Source: Clostridiaceae bacterium
GTDB lineage: Bacteria; Bacillota; Clostridia; Oscillospirales; Butyricicoccaceae
Direction: 5' to 3'
NCBI GenBank assembly: GCA_018383195.1
Contig: JAGZOP010000005.1
Span: 1-64,000, forward strand
Length of the DNA: 64,000 bases
Every line of letters starts with the position of its first letter. The stretch's first letter is position 1. The notes below the pieces were generated by a model. It did not search any database and was not told the origin of the DNA. It worked only from the letters and a program-made list of their open reading frames with translations. Shown piece after piece: positions 25,471-33,206 of this stretch. A program made the translations under genes and the position numbers.

Positions 25471-26550
25471 TTAGTCGTCGAAGGTCAGCATAACCTTGCG
25501 TGCAACTTCCTTGTTCTGCGCCATCTTCATCGCCTCGTCGAGATCCTCGAACTTGTAGTAGTGGGAAACGAGAGCCTTGAAATCATAGGTGTCCTTGATC
25601 TTGGACAGGAAACGGATGGTGCGCGGGAACCAGTTGGTGGTACCGCCGGAACCAGCGATGTGCAGGGTCTTCCAGATGGTCTTGCCGATCTCAACCGGAA
25701 CCTTACGACCGATGGAGTGACCAACAACGCCAACACGAGCGGAGTGACCAGCAATATCAAACAGGGATGCGATGCCGATGTCGTTGCCCGAGCACTCGAT
25801 TACAACGGACGGACCGCGGCCGCCGGTCAGACGCTTCAGCTCAGCTTCCAGAGCGCCCGGCTCCTTGAACTGGGTCGGATCTACGGTAACCTTTGCGCCG
25901 TACTTCATTGCATTCTCGCGGCGGGACTCTACCGGATCAATTACGATAACGTTTGCGCCGGAGGTTGCACATACCATTGCAGCAGAGCAGCCGATCGGGC
26001 CGCCGCCGATGATTGCGCAGTCGTCAGAAGCATCCGGATTGCAGCCGTTGCCCCATACGCCCCAGTAACCAACGTTGAAGTTCTCAACGAAGATACCCAG
26101 CTCGTCGGACCAGTCGTCCGGAATAACATGGGTATATGCTTCTTCCAGAATCATGTACTCGCCAAAGCCGCCAGGAGAGTCCGGACGGAAACCAACTTCA
26201 CGGAAGTTCAGGCATGCAGAGGACATCTTGCCGTCCTTGCAGTTTGCACACTGATGGCAGGGCAGTACGCAGTCGCCTACAACCTTGTCGCCAACCTTTA
26301 CGGAGGTGCATGCGCTGCCGATTTCTACCGCAGTACCAACCCACTCGTGACCGGGGGTGTACGGAGCGATATCGTAACGACCTTCTGCGGACAGACCCTC
26401 GAAGCACTCTACGTCAGACTGGCAGATACCGCAAGCCTTCATCTTGATCAGTACCTGGTTCGGCTGCAGCGGCGGCAGCTCAAGTTCTTCAATGCGCAGG
26501 TCAAACGGACCATGCATAAATGCAGCTTTGCACTTAGTAGGACGATTCAT
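25471..26550 (-). CDS. Zinc-dependent dehydrogenase (polyol/cyclitol dehydrogenase-like)
   Basis: A 359-residue medium-chain dehydrogenase. Catalytic zinc ligands lie in ACGICQSDVE and GHEWVG; the structural zinc site has four Cys (CHQCANCKDGKMSSAC). The Rossmann motif is IIGGGPIGCS. The EVGFRPDSPGGFGEY segment is typical of sorbitol dehydrogenase-like enzymes. It differs clearly from the IolM homologue at 27716, so the cluster has two zinc dehydrogenases; this one may take a different inositol stereoisomer or a downstream keto acid. AAAGGAG precedes the start at 26550. Confidence 0.85.
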   Translation of the reverse strand: MNRPTKCKAAFMHGPFDLRIEELELPPLQPNQVLIKMKACGICQSDVECFEGLSAEGRYDIAPYTPGHEWVGTAVEIGSACTSVKVGDKVVGDCVLPCHQCANCKDGKMSSACLNFREVGFRPDSPGGFGEYMILEEAYTHVIPDDWSDELGIFVENFNVGYWGVWGNGCNPDASDDCAIIGGGPIGCSAAMVCATSGANVIVIDPVESRRENAMKYGAKVTVDPTQFKEPGALEAELKRLTGGRGPSVVIECSGNDIGIASLFDIAGHSARVGVVGHSIGRKVPVEIGKTIWKTLHIAGSGGTTNWFPRTIRFLSKIKDTYDFKALVSHYYKFEDLDEAMKMAQNKEVARKVMLTFDD

Positions 26551-26592
26551 AATAGTAGCTCCTTTCAGATTTAAAAACAAGGATTTCGGTAA

Positions 26593-26655
26593 ATGTGGAG
26601 AGTGGAGAGTGAAGAGATATTGCCTCTCCACTCTTCACTTTTTGCTCTTCACTCT
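26593..26655. repeat. GAGTGAAGAGT-class intergenic repeat, copy A
   Basis: A purine-rich run (GGAGAGTGGAGAGTGAAGAG) is followed after seven bases by its pyrimidine-rich near-complement, able to form a long imperfect hairpin. It lies between iolN and the zinc dehydrogenase gene. Similar elements lie at 33058-33125 and 36598-36697. Confidence 0.8.
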
Positions 26656-26658
26656 AAT

Positions 26659-27621
26659 TTAGTATGCCAGCGTGTAGATGTGGCGGCCACCCGGCTCGGT
26701 CGGACCCTTGACAACAGCTTCGATGTCTGCACGATCGCGCTGGGTCATCATCTCGATCGGGGGCAGGGTGCCTGCCGGATACTTCTCAAGGATGTCGTTA
26801 ACGAGCTTCTCGAGGTAGTCGAGGGTGCGCTCTACGCCAGCCTGTGCCTTCTTGCCATCTGCCATACGTGCGTCACCGATAACGCCCTCAGGCTGGCAGA
26901 TGCACTCCATACCGCAGGAACCAAATGCATTGTACCACTTGATCGGGCCTGCGCCGTCTTCTGCGGAGGTGTTGATATGACCTGCCGGCAGCAGCGGAGC
27001 CTTGTCAACCTTGATCGCGTCATCCATATGGATGAACTCCGGGAACAGCTCGAGGCACCAGCTCTGCTCTACTTCGTCAGCATGTACGAACGGAGTATCG
27101 TAGGGGCCGCCCTTGTCCTTGGTGAACATCTCGTCGCCTGCGCAGTTCCAGAAATGGGTGTACAGGATGATGCCCGGTACCTGCCACTTCTTACCGAAGG
27201 TATGGATTGCCAGCGGGATGACATAGTCCTGACCATGACCGTTGACAACGATCATCTTACGGAAACCGGTGTTCCAGAAACCTGCGAATACGTATGCGAG
27301 GTAATCCGCCAGAATCTTCTCCGGAATCATGATGGTGCCCTTCTGGCCCAGATGATGGTACGGATGCGAACCATACCAGATCGGCTGTGCCACGGTGCAG
27401 CCGGTCTTTTCTGCAACCAGCTCGCACAGGCGGGTGTCAAGGTAAGTATCTTCGCCGTACGGAGCGGACGGACCATGGTTCTCGGTCGAACCAACCGGGA
27501 TCAGGATGACGTCGTTCTTCTTCAGGCGCTCTTCCACCATCTTGGTGGTCATGTTCTGGTAGTAAATACCGTCTTGGGCTTCCATATGGCCGCCCTTTGC
27601 AGGCAGATTCCACTTGCTCAT
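26659..27621 (-). CDS. iolN: Creatininase-family hydrolase (IolN-like, 3-dehydro-scyllo-inosose hydrolase)
   Basis: A 320-residue protein of the creatinine amidohydrolase fold: metal-binding GSTENHGPSAPYGEDTYLD with Glu, His and Asp, then VNGHGQD and a further Glu-rich site. In Thermotoga maritima a member of this family (IolN) opens the diketo-inositol ring to 5-keto-L-gluconate. Here it sits beside an IolM homologue and an epimerase, the same trio, which supports that role over creatininase. AAGGAGGAA precedes the start at 27621; an upstream extension is rejected. Confidence 0.83.
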   Translation of the reverse strand: MSKWNLPAKGGHMEAQDGIYYQNMTTKMVEERLKKNDVILIPVGSTENHGPSAPYGEDTYLDTRLCELVAEKTGCTVAQPIWYGSHPYHHLGQKGTIMIPEKILADYLAYVFAGFWNTGFRKMIVVNGHGQDYVIPLAIHTFGKKWQVPGIILYTHFWNCAGDEMFTKDKGGPYDTPFVHADEVEQSWCLELFPEFIHMDDAIKVDKAPLLPAGHINTSAEDGAGPIKWYNAFGSCGMECICQPEGVIGDARMADGKKAQAGVERTLDYLEKLVNDILEKYPAGTLPPIEMMTQRDRADIEAVVKGPTEPGGRHIYTLAY

Positions 27622-27676
27622 TTGCGTTTCCTCCTTAAAATCGGAATATATCTGTCGTAAAATTTTTATTGTTTGG

Positions 27677-27709
27677 GTGAGCATGCTCAGTTTGCTTAAG
27701 CATGCTCAC
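27677..27709. repeat. 10-bp perfect inverted repeat between iolM and iolN
   Basis: GTGAGCATGC (27677-27686) and GCATGCTCAC (27700-27709) are exact complements 13 bp apart in the intercistronic gap. It could be an operator or an RNA hairpin; there is no strong U-tract. Confidence 0.7.
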
Positions 27710-27715
27710 ATGGAA

Positions 27716-28906
27716 TTACTTGTTCAGACGCGGATAGCTGGTCGATACCAGAACCTTGCCTGCGGTGATCTTCATGCCCTCTTCGATGTCCTCGAGGTTG
27801 AAGCGACCGGTGCACATCTTGCGCATGTCGATACGGCCAGAAGCCATCAGTGCGATAACGTCGGGGTAAATGCCCTGACCGGACTGACCATTCGAGCCGG
27901 AGATGGTTGCTGCATTCCACTGCCAGTTGAAGATGTCAACCGGAGTGATGCCAACGGTATGACCGATCTGAACGGTCTTGCCGCCGATTGCCAGCGCCTT
28001 GCCCATAACCGGATAAGTAAACTTGGTTGCGCCTGCGCACTCTGCGAAGAGCGAGATGCCTGCGCCGTTTGTCAGATCCATCAGCAGTTCTGCCTGCTCA
28101 TCGGGAGACTTGAAAGAAGTCGGGTCGTAAACATAATCCGCGCCGCATGCCTTTGCCAGCTCTACGCGCTCCGGAACGCTCTCAAATGCGATCAGCTTAG
28201 CTGCGCCTGCGGTCTTCATCAGCGAAATTGCCGCCAGACCAATCGGGCCAGCGCCGAATACTGCAACGTGACCGCCCGGACGGATGCCGCCGCCGCGAAC
28301 AAACAGACCGTTGTATGCAACGCCGGTCGGCTCGATCATTGCGCCCAGTTCGAACGCAGTCATCTTGTCGCCGCCGTAGTAATCCATAATTGCATTCAGC
28401 GGGTAGCAGTATTTTGCCTTAACTGCTGCATACTCTGCGAAGCCGCCGTCGTAAGTCAGACCCGGCTCCTCAAGATCCTTACACTGGTTAAACATACCGC
28501 GGCGGCATGCATCACATTCGCCGCACCAGTGCATGGACTCAACCGATACCAGATCGCCAACCTTGAGCTTCTTGACATTCTTGCCAACCGCTACAATTTC
28601 GCCTGCGAACTCGTGACCGGTGATGATCGGATACTTGGAGTGACCGTCATACATCGAGTAGCCGTCTGCATCCTTTTTCAGCAGATGTGCGTCGGTGCCG
28701 CAGATGCCTGCTGCGCCAACCTTAATCAGAACCTGATCGTCCGAATAGGTCGGAATCGGACGGTCCACAACCGATCCGCGGATATTTCTCCAAATCTGGT
28801 TGCCGCGCAGCGCACGACCGGTGGTCAGTTCGCGCTCGCTCATCTTGTAGCCCGGGCGCGGCTCGTGGTCTGCTTCCACGTAGAAGGCTCTCATGGTGTC
28901 TGCCAT
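27716..28906 (-). CDS. iolM: scyllo-Inosose 3-dehydrogenase-like zinc dehydrogenase (IolM)
   Basis: A 396-residue medium-chain zinc dehydrogenase, the length of Thermotoga IolM (about 395). It has the long N-terminal extension of that group (RPGYKMSERELTTGRALRG), GICGTDAHLLKKDADGY, GHEFAGE, a structural zinc site (CGECDACRRGMFNQC), and EPTGVAYNGLFVRGGGIRPG. IolM oxidises scyllo-inosose to a diketo-inositol with NAD. The start at 28906 has GGAGG eight bases upstream; the ATG at 28921 overlaps the ribosome site and is rejected. It is the first gene of the minus-strand cluster. Confidence 0.85.
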   Translation of the reverse strand: MADTMRAFYVEADHEPRPGYKMSERELTTGRALRGNQIWRNIRGSVVDRPIPTYSDDQVLIKVGAAGICGTDAHLLKKDADGYSMYDGHSKYPIITGHEFAGEIVAVGKNVKKLKVGDLVSVESMHWCGECDACRRGMFNQCKDLEEPGLTYDGGFAEYAAVKAKYCYPLNAIMDYYGGDKMTAFELGAMIEPTGVAYNGLFVRGGGIRPGGHVAVFGAGPIGLAAISLMKTAGAAKLIAFESVPERVELAKACGADYVYDPTSFKSPDEQAELLMDLTNGAGISLFAECAGATKFTYPVMGKALAIGGKTVQIGHTVGITPVDIFNWQWNAATISGSNGQSGQGIYPDVIALMASGRIDMRKMCTGRFNLEDIEEGMKITAGKVLVSTSYPRLNK

Positions 28907-29365
28907 AATTTGTTCCTCCATTTCAGTTACACTACTTTATTTTGGTTTCCCAATGAATTCTGAAGTAAGACCGTTCGGAATTGCGCAATCTATCAATATA
29001 TTGCCCAAACATTCCGTTTCATTCTCGTTTTCGTTTGTTCATTTTCGATGGTTCTATTATACGGCGGCGCCCCTTTTTCCGCCATACAATTCTTGTGCTC
29101 TGTTTGCGATTTTTCCCGCCTTTGCGCATTTTATTTGACTGTGGCTTTCACTTTCTTGCGAATGCATCTTTCTTGCTTCTGCATTTCAACCTTGTGAAAA
29201 CGCTTCTTACAAAAGATTTTTGACGATTTTGCGCACTTTTCACAAAAAACCATCCGATTATTTGACAGCCGCATCGATTGCTGACTCAAAAATACGCAAG
29301 TTATTGTTTTATTGCGTCTGTACCGATTTTATGTAAAAATCAGCAGGCTGCGCTTTCCCAAACAA
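28907..29365. other. Intergenic region upstream of iolM
   Basis: About 460 bp without a gene. TATAAT reads on the minus strand at 29056-29061 as a possible -10, without a clear -35. A cre-like site lies at 29195-29206. The rest is A/T-rich and has no further feature that I can name. Confidence 0.55.
29195..29206 (-). promoter_or_regulatory. cre-like catabolite operator upstream of iolM
   Basis: TGAAAACGCTTC fits the core of the CcpA site consensus TGAAARCGYTTW except the last base. It lies about 290 bp upstream of iolM. LacI-family regulators other than CcpA can use similar sequences. Confidence 0.5.
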
Positions 29366-29402
29366 AAACAGCCGGGAAACACAGGTTTCCCGGCTGTTTT
29401 TC
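29366..29402. terminator. Terminator after the MATE gene
   Basis: A perfect 15-bp stem (AAACAGCCGGGAAAC and complement) around ACAG, with A- and T-runs on either side. Confidence 0.88.
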
Positions 29403-29419
29403 ACCGTATCATATCCGAA

Positions 29420-30775
29420 TTATTGAGACTCTGCTTCTCCGGTTTTTCGCCATTCCTTTCGGAATCTCAGCAGGATCCATACCGCGGTTCCCGCCGCAAG
29501 CAGGTACGTTGCCGGCGCGTTAAGCCAGATGCCGGTCAGTCCCAGCCGCCACAGCAGCGCAACAAACGCCAACGGGAATACAAATGCTGTGGATACCGAC
29601 AAAATCGATGCGTAAATTGGTCGGTCCACCGCCGTCATATAGCTCTGGGTCGCAAAAGAGATCCATCTGCTCAAAATTGCAACACTCATCAGCCGCATGG
29701 CATACACCGCGCTGCTGAGGAACGCCGCATCCGGCTCTTTGGCAAACAGCAGCACGATTGGCTCCGGAAACAGGAATACCGCCGCAGCAAATCCAACCGA
29801 AAGCAGCGCGCTCGCCGTAAAGCAGCACCGCTCAATCGCTTTCACCCGGTCTTTCCTGCCCGCGCCCCAGTTATATCCCACCGCAGGCTGCAAGGAATCG
29901 CAGACGCCGTACAAGAATGCCTGTACCCCGTCGCCGACATACATCAAAATGCCGTAAATCGAAACCGCCGCCGCGCCGCCGAACCGCAGCAGTACAATAT
30001 TCATCACCACTGATGTGATGCGCCCTGCGATGTTGCTGAGAAAGTTCGGGCTGCCGCAGACCAGGATCTGCCGGATCATCGGGAGGCTGAAGTGGGGTCT
30101 GCACAGCCGAAGCTGCAAATTCCCGCGCAAAAACGGCACAAATGCAATCCCCGCGCACAAGAACATGCCGCAGCAGGTCGCAAACGCAGCGCCCCAGATG
30201 CCCCAGTGAAACACCCCGAGAAACAGGAATTCCAGTCCGGCGCTGAGAGCAGACATCAAAATGTTGAGGTTCATGCTCATACGGATTTTCCCGCAGATGC
30301 GCAGGTAGTTGTCCATCGCAAATACAATGGTTGTAACCGGCGAACACAGCGCATACACCCGCATGTACTCCACCGCAAGCTGCGCCAGCTCGCCCTCCGC
30401 GCCCATGCAGCCAATGAGCGCGGGTGCTGCGGCGTACAGCACGCCGCCAATCAGCGTACCGGTTAGGACAATCATCAGACAGGCGCAGGTAAAGATATTG
30501 TTGGCTTCCTCCTGCCGCTTTTGCCCCAGCTGAATCGAAACCGGGACGGCGGAACCGACGCCGATTAAATCTGCTAGAGAAAAGTTAAACACCACAAAGG
30601 GAAACGCCAGATTGAGCGCCGCAAAGGACGCCTCCCCCAAAATCCTGCCGACAAACATGCCGTCGAGCAGCCCGTAAAGCGAAGCCGCCAGCATGCTGAT
30701 GCCGCCCGGAATCGCCGCCAAAAAGAACAGCTTCAGCGGCGACGTTTTTGCAAATAATTTTTCATGGTTCATCAT
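29420..30775 (-). CDS. MATE family efflux transporter
   Basis: A 451-residue protein with about twelve membrane segments in two homologous halves (PGGISMLAASLYGLLDGMFVGR; GSPNFLSNIAGRITSVVMN). MATE proteins export drugs or metabolites using Na+ or H+. The start ATG-ATG at 30775 has GAGGG six bases upstream and lies inside the end of the MarR gene (14-bp overlap), so both are made from one transcript and the regulator probably controls the pump. Confidence 0.9.
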   Translation of the reverse strand: MMNHEKLFAKTSPLKLFFLAAIPGGISMLAASLYGLLDGMFVGRILGEASFAALNLAFPFVVFNFSLADLIGVGSAVPVSIQLGQKRQEEANNIFTCACLMIVLTGTLIGGVLYAAAPALIGCMGAEGELAQLAVEYMRVYALCSPVTTIVFAMDNYLRICGKIRMSMNLNILMSALSAGLEFLFLGVFHWGIWGAAFATCCGMFLCAGIAFVPFLRGNLQLRLCRPHFSLPMIRQILVCGSPNFLSNIAGRITSVVMNIVLLRFGGAAAVSIYGILMYVGDGVQAFLYGVCDSLQPAVGYNWGAGRKDRVKAIERCCFTASALLSVGFAAAVFLFPEPIVLLFAKEPDAAFLSSAVYAMRLMSVAILSRWISFATQSYMTAVDRPIYASILSVSTAFVFPLAFVALLWRLGLTGIWLNAPATYLLAAGTAVWILLRFRKEWRKTGEAESQ

Positions 30776-31202
30776 AAAAAGCCCTCGCATGTTTTCTCAG
30801 TGCATGTGCAAGCTTTTCCAGCCCGCAAACAAATTCATGTAATGCCTGCTCCTGCATCTCGTCTGCGGCGCGCCGCTCCAGTTCGTACACCCGGTTCAAT
30901 ACGGATGCCGCATATGCCTTTCCCTGTTCCGTGAGCCGGATTTCCTTTTCCCGGCTGCCCGGCTGCAGCACAAGGTATCCGGATTTCACGCACTCCCTGA
31001 CAATTGTGTTGAGCGTCGTCTTGGGAATCAGCCATTCTTCGCAGATTTCCTTCTGCGTATGCGGTCTGCCGTCATCGAGTACATACAGCAGAATCATCGT
31101 GTTTTCCTTTACCCCGATTTTTCTGGAGATCATTTCATAAGCGCCGTCCATACTGTTAATTGCAATCGCAATCCGGCGCATCGCTTCCCGGTTCTGATCC
31201 AT
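30762..31202 (-). CDS. MarR-family transcriptional regulator
   Basis: A 146-residue winged-helix regulator. NTMILLYVLDDGRPHTQKEICEEW, PKTTLNTIVRE (recognition helix) and the charged wing GSREKEIRLTEQGKAY are the MarR fold. Two 18-bp near-palindromes TAGTACGAAT...GTAYTA lie at 31221-31238 and 31249-31266, the second inside the spacer of its own promoter, which indicates autorepression relieved by a ligand. It shares a transcript with the MATE pump. Confidence 0.92.
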   Translation of the reverse strand: MDQNREAMRRIAIAINSMDGAYEMISRKIGVKENTMILLYVLDDGRPHTQKEICEEWLIPKTTLNTIVRECVKSGYLVLQPGSREKEIRLTEQGKAYAASVLNRVYELERRAADEMQEQALHEFVCGLEKLAHALRKHARAFYDEP

Positions 31203-31220
31203 TCCGTTCCCTCCTATGCA

Positions 31221-31238
31221 TAGTACGAATTCGTATTA
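31221..31238. promoter_or_regulatory. MarR operator copy 1
   Basis: TAGTACGAATTCGTATTA contains a perfect 12-bp palindrome TACGAATTCGTA and repeats the pattern of 31249-31266, centres 28 bp apart. It covers the start of the marR-mate transcript. Confidence 0.7.
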
Positions 31239-31244
31239 TAGTGC

Positions 31245-31273
31245 AGTATAGTACGAATCCGTACTAAAGTCAA
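31245..31273 (-). promoter_or_regulatory. Promoter of marR-MATE operon with embedded operator
   Basis: On the minus strand TTGACT (31273-31268), a 17-bp spacer and TATACT (31250-31245). The near-palindrome TAGTACGAATCCGTACTA at 31249-31266 fills the spacer. Confidence 0.75.
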
Positions 31274-31440
31274 GTATTTTTACGTATTGCTTTCTGTGAG
31301 AAATCCTCTTAATTTTTGACCGATATTATGGTATAATAAAAATCATACAACCGTAATACGGTTTCTGCTCTGCACATTCCGCATCACTGACAAATTTCCG
31401 GTCAGTGCATTGCTTTTTCATTCCAAAGGAGGTTTTTCCC

Positions 31441-31806
31441 TTGAAAATCCAAGAATCGGCCGAAAACTATCTGGAAGCCATTCTCATGATTCAGCAGCAA
31501 AAAGGCACCTGCCGCTCGATTGACGTTGCACAGTTTCTCGAGTTTTCCAAGCCAAGCGTCAGCCGCGCCATGAGTTTGCTGCGCGAAAACGGTTATGTCG
31601 TGATGGATGAAGGCGGTCTTTTAAATCTTACGGACAGCGGCCGCGAAATCGCGGAGCGAATTTTTGAGCGCCACGAACTGCTGACCGAGTGGCTGACCGG
31701 CATCGGCGTTTGTCCGGAAACCGCGCAGGCAGACGCCTGCCGCATCGAGCACGTCATCAGCAGCGAAACTTTCAGCTGCATCAAAGCCCACATCGCCAAC
31801 CGATAA
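31441..31806 (+). CDS. DtxR/MntR-type metal-dependent regulator
   Basis: A 121-residue protein with the DtxR N-terminal winged helix (ESAENYLEAIL, IDVAQFLEFSKPSVSRAMSLL, LTDSGREIAERIFERHELL) and dimerisation/metal region (ADACRIEHVISSETFSCI). The SH3-like third domain is absent, as in MntR-type regulators, so manganese or iron is the likely co-repressor. The start is TTG at 31441, eight bases after AAAGGAGG; no ATG fits. A hairpin CACTGAC/GTCAGTG at 31385-31407 lies in its leader. It has its own terminator before dinB. Confidence 0.88.
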   Translation: MKIQESAENYLEAILMIQQQKGTCRSIDVAQFLEFSKPSVSRAMSLLRENGYVVMDEGGLLNLTDSGREIAERIFERHELLTEWLTGIGVCPETAQADACRIEHVISSETFSCIKAHIANR

Positions 31807-31810
31807 TGCA

Positions 31811-31847
31811 AGCGCGGAACGCCCGCAAGGTCGTTCTGCGCTTTTTT
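31811..31847 (+). terminator. Terminator between DtxR-type gene and dinB
   Basis: AGCGCGGAACG pairs with CGTTCTGCGCT (one G-T pair) and TTTTT follows. Confidence 0.75.
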
Positions 31848-31869
31848 CTCTGTCCAAAAGGAGGATGCC

Positions 31870-33078
31870 ATGTACCGCACCATTCTGCACTGCGACTGCA
31901 ACTCGTTTTACGCCTCGGTCGAAACCGTACTCGACCCCTCGCTCGCTGCCGGACCGATGGCGGTCTGCGGCGACCCGGACAGCCGCCATGGAATCATCCT
32001 CGCGAAAAACGAGCAGGCCAAGGCGTGCGGCGTCAAAACTGCGGAAACCATCTGGCAGGCAAGGCGCAAATGCCCCGACCTGCGGCTGGTTGCCCCGCAT
32101 CGCGAGGAATATGTACGATATTCCCGCCGCGCCAATCAGCTCTATCTGGAATTCACCGATCTGGTCGAGCCGTTCGGCATCGACGAATCCTTTTTAGACG
32201 TGACCGGCAGCATGCATCTGTTCGGCAGCGGACAGCAGATTGCCGACACCCTGCGCCGCCGCATGCGCGAAGAACTCGGTCTGACCATCTCGGTCGGGGT
32301 TTCTTTCAACAAAGTGTTTGCCAAACTGGGCAGCGATTACAAAAAGCCGGACGCCACTACCCTCCTTTCTCCGGAAACCTATCAGGAGATCATCTGGCCG
32401 CTGCCGGTCGGCGCGCTGCTCTATGCCGGTCCCAAAGCGCAGCAAAAACTGCACATCCTCGGGATTGACACCATCGGTCAGCTTGCTGCCGCCGACCCGG
32501 TATCCCTCCATTCCACCCTCGGCAAGCTCGGAGATACCTTATTAGCCTATGCACGCGGGGAGGATCACGACCCTGTGCGTTCATTCTATGCCGAACATAC
32601 TGTCAAATCGATCGGCAAGGGCATGACTTTCGCACACAATTTGACCCATGTGGAAGAAATCCGGCTTCAAGTCATGATGCTGTGCGATCATGTCGGCACA
32701 CGCCTGCGTGCACGTCATCTTCAATGCCAAACTGTGCAGGTGCTCATCCGCGATCCGGATTTTCATAACATTTCCCGTCAAATAACGCTGCCGACTGCAA
32801 CGGACAGCACCAGACAGCTCACCGAAACTGCGCTTTCGCTGATTGCACAGCACTGGAAACCCGGCAAACCCATCCGGATGATTACGGTCACAGCTGCATC
32901 CCTGCTCTCCCCCGAGCAGACCGGCGAACAGCTTTCACTTTTTGACGCAGGCGCCGCCGAACGCCGCGAAAAGCAGCAAAAACTCGACCGCGCCGTGGAC
33001 GCCCTGCGCGGCAAATACGGAAAAGACGCCGTACAGTACGGCGCAAGCCTTGCAAAAAGAGTGAAGAGCGAGGAGTAA
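31870..33078 (+). CDS. dinB: DNA polymerase IV (Y-family)
   Basis: A 402-residue translesion polymerase. Catalytic acidic residues lie in HCDCNSFYASVE and GIDESFLDVT; SVGVSFNKVFAKLGSDYKKPDA is the Y-family palm. The little-finger domain follows, and EQLSLFD near the C-terminus is a beta-clamp-binding motif. The last codons and stop fall within the GAGTGAAGAG repeat at 33058, so the repeat has supplied the C-terminal tail. GGAGG precedes the ATG. No LexA box was recognised upstream. Confidence 0.94.
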   Translation: MYRTILHCDCNSFYASVETVLDPSLAAGPMAVCGDPDSRHGIILAKNEQAKACGVKTAETIWQARRKCPDLRLVAPHREEYVRYSRRANQLYLEFTDLVEPFGIDESFLDVTGSMHLFGSGQQIADTLRRRMREELGLTISVGVSFNKVFAKLGSDYKKPDATTLLSPETYQEIIWPLPVGALLYAGPKAQQKLHILGIDTIGQLAAADPVSLHSTLGKLGDTLLAYARGEDHDPVRSFYAEHTVKSIGKGMTFAHNLTHVEEIRLQVMMLCDHVGTRLRARHLQCQTVQVLIRDPDFHNISRQITLPTATDSTRQLTETALSLIAQHWKPGKPIRMITVTAASLLSPEQTGEQLSLFDAGAAERREKQQKLDRAVDALRGKYGKDAVQYGASLAKRVKSEE

Positions 33079-33125
33079 AGAGTGAAGATCCAATGCCCCC
33101 TTTTCTCAAATCTCAACTCTTAACT
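33058..33125. repeat. GAGTGAAGAGT-class repeat, copy B
   Basis: Purine-rich AGAGTGAAGAGCGAGGAGTA and a second GAGTGAAGA block face pyrimidine-rich TCTCAACTCTTAACTCTCA, giving an imperfect hairpin. It covers the dinB stop codon. Confidence 0.75.
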
Positions 33126-33206
33126 CTCAGTGTATTTTTCTCTTTCCGAAGCAGGAAAAAGGTTGTATAATGGAAGCAGAATTCCAAGGGAGAGGATGGA
33201 TCGGTC

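Noticed and set aside
26659..27621. Creatinine amidohydrolase
   Set aside because: The fold fits, but neighbours match the inositol pathway set in which a creatininase-fold enzyme is the ring hydrolase; no creatine or creatinine gene is near.
26593..28963. Two long plus-strand open frames over iolN and iolM
   Set aside because: Both are antisense to genes with strong motifs and GGAGG sites; their Cys/Arg/Val-rich products are typical shadow translations.
31316..31337. TTGACC and TATAAT as promoter of the DtxR-type gene
   Set aside because: The spacer is only ten bases, too short for a sigma-A promoter; the TATAAT may work with another -35.
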